This document shows positions 14,897-19,469 of a DNA stretch of 19,469 nucleotides, one piece after another. The notes below the pieces were generated by a model. The model ran no database searches and was not told the origin of the DNA. It was given only the letters and a program-made list of their open reading frames with translations. Both the position numbers and the translations under genes were made by a program. The stretch is from an uncultured Prevotellaceae bacterium (GTDB lineage Bacteria > Bacteroidota > Bacteroidia > Bacteroidales > Muribaculaceae): the NCBI GenBank assembly GCA_946055125.1, contig CAMGFF010000011.1, positions 1 through 19,469 on the forward strand. Direction: 5' to 3'. Each line of letters opens with the position of its first letter. Position 1 is the stretch's first letter.

Positions 14897-16531
14897 ATGG
14901 TTGACTTGAAAGAAAAAATCGGCAAATTGTGTGCAGCAGCCACCTTTGAGGATGGCGAGGTGCTTCGCGTGTGCGTGGATGCCAAGGACTGGCGCGCGCT
15001 CGCCGAGCAGCTGAAGAACGATGCCGAGCTCAACTTCGACTATCTGGTGGCAGTGATTGGTTGCGACTGGAAAGAGACACTCGGCTGTGTGTATGAACTC
15101 ACTTCGACCGCCACTCGCGCCATGCTCGAGGTGAAGGTGACCACCGCCGACAGAGAGAACCCCATGCTCCCCAGCGTGAGCGACCTGTGGAAGGTGGCAT
15201 TGCTGCAGGAGCGAGAAGTGTTTGACTTCTACGGCATTAAGTTCATCGGTCACCCCGATATGCGCCGCCTTTTCCTGCGTAACGACTGGGTGGGCTACCC
15301 ACTGCGCAAGGACTACGACGCCAACCCCGAAATCAACCCCATACGCCTTAACCTCGAGGAGAACGAGGACGACTCGGTGACCTATGTGGAGGAGAACGGC
15401 AAGGTGGTGGAAAAGAAATACAAGCTCTTTGAGCCTGAGGACTATGTGGTGAACTTTGGCCCGCAGCACCCCTCGACACACGGCGTGATGCGCCTGCGCA
15501 CTCTCATCGACGGTGAGACTGTGAGCCGCGTGGTGCCGATGCCCGGCTACATTCACCGTGGCATTGAGAAGCTCTGCGAGTCGCACTCTTACCCACAGAC
15601 GCTCATGTACACCGACCGCATGGACTACATGTCGGCTCACCAGAACCGCCACTGCCTGTGCCTCTGCATTGAGAAGGCCCTGGGCATTCAGGTTCCGCGC
15701 CGCGCTCAGATTATCCGCGTGATGATGGACGAGCTCATGCGCCTCTCGTCGCACCTGCTCTCCTACGGCTGTATGACCATGGATATGGGAGCTACCACGG
15801 CATTCTTCTATGGCTTCCGCGAGCGCGAGCAGATTCTCGACATCTTCGACAAGACCTGCGGCGCACGCATGTCGCTGCACTACAACGTGATAGGCGGCGT
15901 GGTGGCCGACATTCACCCCGACTTCATCAAGGACGTGCGCGAGCTTTGCGCCATCATGCCCGAGCGCCTCAAGGAATACCACAAGCTCTTCACCGGCAAC
16001 GTGATTGCACAGACCCGCACCAAGGGCGTGGGCGTGATTACCAAGGAGGAGGCCATCAACTATGGTATCACCGGCCCATCGGCACGCGCCACCGGCTACA
16101 GCTGCGACGTGCGCAAGCACTCGCCCTACGCAATCTATGATGAGCTGAAATTCGACGAGGTGCTCGAGACCGCCGGCGACAGCTTTGCCCGCTACATGGT
16201 GCGCATGCGCGAGATAGAGCAGTGCGTGAGCCTGCTTGAGCAGCTTTGCGACCTCCTCGAGAAGGAGGAGGGCAATGAGATTTGCGCAAAGGTGCCCAAG
16301 CTCATAAAGCTGCCCGTGGGACACTGGTTCCAGCAGGTGGAGGCAAGCCGTGGCGCATTTGGCGTGTACATAGAGAGCGACGGCGGCAAGAACCCCTACC
16401 GCATGCACTTCAACAGCCCGTGCCTCAACCTCATAGGCGTGGTCGACCTGAGCTGCAGCGGCTACAAGATTGCCGACCTCATCACCATCACCGCATCGCT
16501 CGACTACGTGATACCCGATATCGACCGATAA
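14897..16531 (+). CDS. nuoCD: Fused NADH-quinone oxidoreductase subunit C/D
   Basis: The protein has 544 residues. The NuoC (30-kDa) part covers about 1-140 and ends in the conserved REVFDFYGIKFIGHPDMRRLF, then NDWVGYPLRKDY. A charged linker follows (about 150-175, LEENEDDSVTYVEENGKVVEKK). The NuoD (49-kDa) part begins at about 185 with NFGPQHPSTHGVMRLRTLIDGE, whose HPSTHG loop lines the quinone site. It continues with PMPGYIHRGIEKL, the DRMDYMSAHQN segment and the terminal LDYVIPDIDR. Fusion of C and D is known from several groups, including Bacteroidota and enterobacteria. The ATG at 14897 follows an AT-rich spacer with a T8 run. The peripheral arm here would consist of this protein and NuoB, with NuoI expected elsewhere. 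Confidence 0.96.
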   Translation: MVDLKEKIGKLCAAATFEDGEVLRVCVDAKDWRALAEQLKNDAELNFDYLVAVIGCDWKETLGCVYELTSTATRAMLEVKVTTADRENPMLPSVSDLWKVALLQEREVFDFYGIKFIGHPDMRRLFLRNDWVGYPLRKDYDANPEINPIRLNLEENEDDSVTYVEENGKVVEKKYKLFEPEDYVVNFGPQHPSTHGVMRLRTLIDGETVSRVVPMPGYIHRGIEKLCESHSYPQTLMYTDRMDYMSAHQNRHCLCLCIEKALGIQVPRRAQIIRVMMDELMRLSSHLLSYGCMTMDMGATTAFFYGFREREQILDIFDKTCGARMSLHYNVIGGVVADIHPDFIKDVRELCAIMPERLKEYHKLFTGNVIAQTRTKGVGVITKEEAINYGITGPSARATGYSCDVRKHSPYAIYDELKFDEVLETAGDSFARYMVRMREIEQCVSLLEQLCDLLEKEEGNEICAKVPKLIKLPVGHWFQQVEASRGAFGVYIESDGGKNPYRMHFNSPCLNLIGVVDLSCSGYKIADLITITASLDYVIPDIDR

Positions 16532-16568
16532 TTCACTGAAAACTAATCAGTAAACACCATACTACAAG

Positions 16569-17651
16569 ATGAATATATTTGATTTTAGTGTAGCGACAAA
16601 TTGGCTTGACAACCTGCTCCAGAGCGTGATGCCGGGTTGGGCTGCCACAGTGATTGAGTGTGTGATAATCGGCGTACTGCTGCTTGCCGTGTATTCGGTG
16701 CTCGCACTCTTCTACATTTTCTATGAGCGCAAGCTCTGTGCCTGGTTCCAGTGCCGCCTCGGCCCGATGCGTGTGGGCCCGTGGGGTATCTTGCAGAGCT
16801 TTGCCGACATGTTTAAGATTCTCATCAAGGAGCTTATCCGCCTTGAGAATATCGACCGTTTCCTCTTTGCGCTTGCTCCCTACCTGGTGATTGTGGCATC
16901 GATGCTCTCGTTTGCCGTTCTTCCCTGGGGCAAGGGCTTGCAGATTATCGACTTCAACATTGGCGTGTTCTTCATGATTGCCGCATCGTCGATAGGCGTG
17001 CTGGGCATTCTGCTCGCCGGCTGGTCGAGCAACAACAAGTACACCCTCATCGGTGCGATGCGAAGCGGAGCGCAGATGATAAGCTACGAGCTCTCGGTGG
17101 GCCTCTCAATCATGACTATGGTGGTGCTTGCCGGCACAATGTCGATTACCGGCCTTGTGGAGGCACAGGCCGATGGCTGGTTTATCTTCAAGGGACACAT
17201 TCCCGCAGTGATAGCCTTCATCATCTACCTGATTGCAGCCACCGGCGAGACCAACCGTGGCCCGTTTGACCTGCCTGAGGCCGAGCATGAGCTCACCGCC
17301 GGCTACCACACCGAGTATTCGGGAATCCACTTCGGATTCTTCTATCTTGCTGAGTACCTGAACCTTTTCATCGTGTCGGGCATTGCCTCGCTCATGTTCC
17401 TTGGTGGCTGGATGCCATTCCACGTGCCGGGCTGGGAGGGCTTCAATGGCATAATGGACTACATACCCTCGGTGGTGTGGTTCCTCGGCAAGGCATTCTT
17501 TGTTTCGTTTATCATCATCTGGTTCAAGTGGTCGTTCCCGCGCGTGCGCATCGACCAGCTCCTTGCGCTTGAGTGGAAGTACCTCATGCCCATAGGCTTG
17601 TTCAACCTGGTGCTGATGACGCTTGTGGTGGTCTATGGCCTGCACTTCTAA
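16569..17651 (+). CDS. nuoH: NADH-quinone oxidoreductase subunit H
   Basis: The protein has 360 residues with about eight membrane helices, a normal NuoH. It forms the quinone chamber and first proton half-channel of complex I. Conserved parts include YERKLCAWFQCRLGPMRVGPWGILQSFADMFK in the first loop and the acidic loop GETNRGPFDLPEAEHELTAGYHTEYSG, which faces the quinone entry. WFKWSFPRVRIDQLLALEWKYLMPI lies near the C-terminus. The gene starts 37 bp after nuoCD and is intact to its last helix (VLMTLVVVYGLHF). In the Bacteroides order I know, nuoI comes next, but here atpD starts 57 bp after the stop. Confidence 0.96.
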   Translation: MNIFDFSVATNWLDNLLQSVMPGWAATVIECVIIGVLLLAVYSVLALFYIFYERKLCAWFQCRLGPMRVGPWGILQSFADMFKILIKELIRLENIDRFLFALAPYLVIVASMLSFAVLPWGKGLQIIDFNIGVFFMIAASSIGVLGILLAGWSSNNKYTLIGAMRSGAQMISYELSVGLSIMTMVVLAGTMSITGLVEAQADGWFIFKGHIPAVIAFIIYLIAATGETNRGPFDLPEAEHELTAGYHTEYSGIHFGFFYLAEYLNLFIVSGIASLMFLGGWMPFHVPGWEGFNGIMDYIPSVVWFLGKAFFVSFIIIWFKWSFPRVRIDQLLALEWKYLMPIGLFNLVLMTLVVVYGLHF

Positions 17652-17708
17652 GAAAGGAATTAAAACTGAGACTCATATAACAAAACCTGACAAATTTCAC
17701 GAAAATTT

Positions 17709-19211
17709 ATGAAAGAGAAATTTGGAAAAATTACCCAAGTAATTGGTCCGGTTGTCGATGTGGCATTCGATGGCGATGACAACAGCATCCCGTCGATCTA
17801 CACTGCGCTTACGGTGACCCGCCCCGACGGCTCGGACCTGGTGCTTGAAGTGGAGCAGCACATCGGAGAGGACACGGTGCGCTGCGTGGCAATGGAGAGC
17901 ACCGATGGATTGCAACGAGGCATGCAAGTGAAAAACCTTGGTTCACCTATTTCAGTGCCCACTGGAGAGCAGGTGAAGGGTCGATTGCTCAATGTGATTG
18001 GCCAGCCTATCGACCACTTGAAGGCTCTTGAGGGAGAGAACAGACGTCCTATCCACCAGCCTGCACCTCAATTTGCCGACCTGTCTATTACCTCTGAGAT
18101 TCTGTTTACCGGTATCAAGGTAATCGACCTCCTGGAGCCCTACTCCAAGGGAGGAAAAATCGGTCTGTTCGGCGGTGCCGGAGTAGGAAAGACCGTGCTT
18201 ATTATGGAGATGATCCACAACATCGCCCACGGCCACAACGGCTTCTCGGTGTTCACCGGCGTGGGAGAGCGCACACGCGAGGGTAACGACCTGCTCCGTG
18301 AGATGATTGAGAGCGGTGTTATCAAGTATGGCGACAAGTTCCGCGAGGGAATGGAGAAGGGCGAGTGGAACATTCAGGACGTCGACATGAAGGAGGTTAA
18401 CTCCTCGCAGGCCTCGCTGGTGTTTGGCCAGATGAATGAGCCACCGGGCGCACGTCTGCGCGTGGCGCTCTCTGGACTGACGGTTGCCGAGCAATTCCGC
18501 GACCAGGACGGAGGCGGAAAAGAGATTCTCCTCTTCATGGATAATATCTTCCGCTACACTCAGGCGGGTTCGGAGGTGTCGGCGCTTCTTGGCCGTATGC
18601 CGTCGGCAGTGGGCTACCAGCCTACGCTGGCCTCGGAGATGGGCTCGCTCCAGGAGCGTATCACATCGACCAAGCAGGGCAGTATCACCTCGGTGCAGGC
18701 AATCTATGTGCCTGCCGACGACCTCACCGACCCGGCTCCTGCCACCACCTTCAGCTTCCTCGACGCAACTACCGTGCTTAGCCGCAAGATTGCCGAGCTT
18801 GGAATCTATCCCGCAGTGGATCCTCTCGACTCCACATCGCGAATCCTCGACCCGCACATCATAGGCGAGGAGCACTACCAGGTGGCTCAGGCAGTGAAGC
18901 AGCTTCTGCAGAAGTATAACGAGCTTCAGGACATCATTGCCATTCTTGGAGTGGATGAGCTCTCCGACGACGACAAGCTCGTGGTGGCTCGTGCACGCCG
19001 TGCGCAGCGCTTCCTCTCGCAGCCATTCTTCGTGGCCGAGGCCTTCACCGGTCTTCCCGGCGTGATGGTGCCGCTTAGCGAGACCATTCGCGGCTTCAAG
19101 ATGATATTGAGCGGCGAGATGGACCAGTATCCCGAGCAGGCATTCCTCAACGTGGGAACTATCGACGAGGCAATCGAGAAGGGCAAGAAGCTCCTTGCTG
19201 AGGTGGGCTGA
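17709..19211 (+). CDS. atpD: F1Fo ATP synthase subunit beta
   Basis: The protein has 500 residues. It is the catalytic F1 subunit that makes ATP from ADP and phosphate. The Walker A motif is GGAGVGKT (155-162), followed by GVGERTREGNDL (184-195), where the Glu is catalytic, and by the Walker B region ILLFMDNIFR (273-282). PAPATTFSFLDATTVLSR, the DELSDDD segment (416-422) and FVAEAFTG match the family. An insert of about 27 residues compared with E. coli lies at about 206-234 (KYGDKFREGMEKGEW, then NIQDVDMKEVNSSQ), just before ASLVFGQMNEPPGAR. I know long inserts here as typical of Bacteroidota. Atp genes of the phylum commonly begin with atpD-atpC, so this is probably the head of the ATP synthase operon, here directly behind nuoH. 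Confidence 0.97.
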   Translation: MKEKFGKITQVIGPVVDVAFDGDDNSIPSIYTALTVTRPDGSDLVLEVEQHIGEDTVRCVAMESTDGLQRGMQVKNLGSPISVPTGEQVKGRLLNVIGQPIDHLKALEGENRRPIHQPAPQFADLSITSEILFTGIKVIDLLEPYSKGGKIGLFGGAGVGKTVLIMEMIHNIAHGHNGFSVFTGVGERTREGNDLLREMIESGVIKYGDKFREGMEKGEWNIQDVDMKEVNSSQASLVFGQMNEPPGARLRVALSGLTVAEQFRDQDGGGKEILLFMDNIFRYTQAGSEVSALLGRMPSAVGYQPTLASEMGSLQERITSTKQGSITSVQAIYVPADDLTDPAPATTFSFLDATTVLSRKIAELGIYPAVDPLDSTSRILDPHIIGEEHYQVAQAVKQLLQKYNELQDIIAILGVDELSDDDKLVVARARRAQRFLSQPFFVAEAFTGLPGVMVPLSETIRGFKMILSGEMDQYPEQAFLNVGTIDEAIEKGKKLLAEVG

Positions 19212-19257
19212 CAACCGGCTCCAAGAACATTATTCACAACTGAGATTACTTAGAATT

Positions 19258-19469
19258 ATGACACTAAATATAATATCGGCTGAAAAGGTGGAATACACCG
19301 GTGAGGTGGAGTGCGTGACGATGCCCGGAGTGGAAGGCTCGTTCTCGGTGCTCAACCATCACGCCGCGATGATTTCGGCTCTCACCGCAGGCACCATAGA
19401 ATATGGCAGCGCGGGCGGGGCTAAGGAGTCGCGGACGATAAGAGGCGGTATTGCCGACATTAAGGATAA
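19258..19469 (+). CDS. atpC: F1Fo ATP synthase subunit epsilon, cut by the window end
   Basis: Seventy codons are visible from the ATG at 19258, with no stop before the window ends. The protein starts MTLNIISAEKVEYTGEVE and continues with VTMPGVEGSFSVLNHHAAMISAL, then GTIEYG and TIRGGIADIKD. This is the N-terminal beta-sandwich of the epsilon subunit, including the PG-EG-F-VL-HHA motif. Epsilon links F1 to the rotor ring and can restrain ATP hydrolysis. It lies 46 bp after atpD, the usual order in Bacteroidota. Whether the C-terminal helical domain exists cannot be seen; as I recall it is short or absent in many members of the phylum. Confidence 0.92.
   Translation, partial: MTLNIISAEKVEYTGEVECVTMPGVEGSFSVLNHHAAMISALTAGTIEYGSAGGAKESRTIRGGIADIKD

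Noticed and set aside
14879..16408. A 509-codon open frame antisense to nuoCD
   Set aside because: It mirrors nuoCD, which has full conserved motifs. The antisense translation is rich in His, Ala, Val and Leu with no recognisable domain, as expected from GC-rich codon bias.
17952..19214. A 420-codon open frame antisense to atpD
   Set aside because: It lies wholly opposite an unambiguous atpD and its translation shows no family motif.
1..19469. CRISPR arrays, tRNA or rRNA genes, insertion sequences and attachment sites
   Set aside because: No spaced direct repeats, cloverleaf, rRNA segment, transposase frame or flanking terminal repeats were seen on either strand.

Overview
The window looks like chromosome from a GC-rich member of the Bacteroidales (phylum Bacteroidota), possibly a Muribaculaceae-like gut bacterium. 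The phylum call rests on several signs. The F1 beta subunit carries a long insert before its FGQMNEPPG motif. Two sites match the Bacteroidota -7 promoter consensus TAnnTTTG. The regions upstream of start codons are AT-rich and mostly lack Shine-Dalgarno sequences. An ECF sigma factor is followed by a short one-helix membrane protein, and a lipoprotein has acidic residues right after its lipidated cysteine. The family-level guess is inference only.

Layout. Positions 2-1771 (+) hold the 3' part of comEC, a DNA-uptake channel gene. It converges on a very large alpha-2-macroglobulin-like gene (1841-7360, -). Upstream of that, on the same strand, is a compact cassette: ECF sigma factor (9069-8506), one-helix putative anti-sigma factor (8471-8070) and a Spy/CpxP-like periplasmic protein (8032-7556). 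This has the form of an envelope-stress module. A zupT-type metal transporter (9211-10014, +) is divergent from the sigma gene. It converges on a TonB-dependent receptor plus surface-lipoprotein pair (13302-11038 and 10981-10106, -), and a long bidirectional hairpin lies between them.

The last third is energy metabolism on the + strand: nuoA, nuoB, a fused nuoCD and nuoH of respiratory complex I, followed after 57 bp by atpD and the start of atpC of the F1Fo ATP synthase. No nuoI follows nuoH, so the nuo run is broken and joined to the ATP synthase genes. No promoter-like site is visible at the junction.

The 553 bp between the TonB receptor and nuoA is the richest non-coding stretch. It holds a near-consensus receptor promoter that predicts an almost leaderless mRNA, a canonical G-quadruplex motif, and a perfect 20-bp palindrome overlapping a TATATTTG box. 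About 240 bp downstream of that box is a long hairpin ending in seven T. This could be a free-standing RNA of about 300 nt or an attenuated leader controlling nuo and atp. No tRNA, rRNA, CRISPR array or insertion sequence was found.
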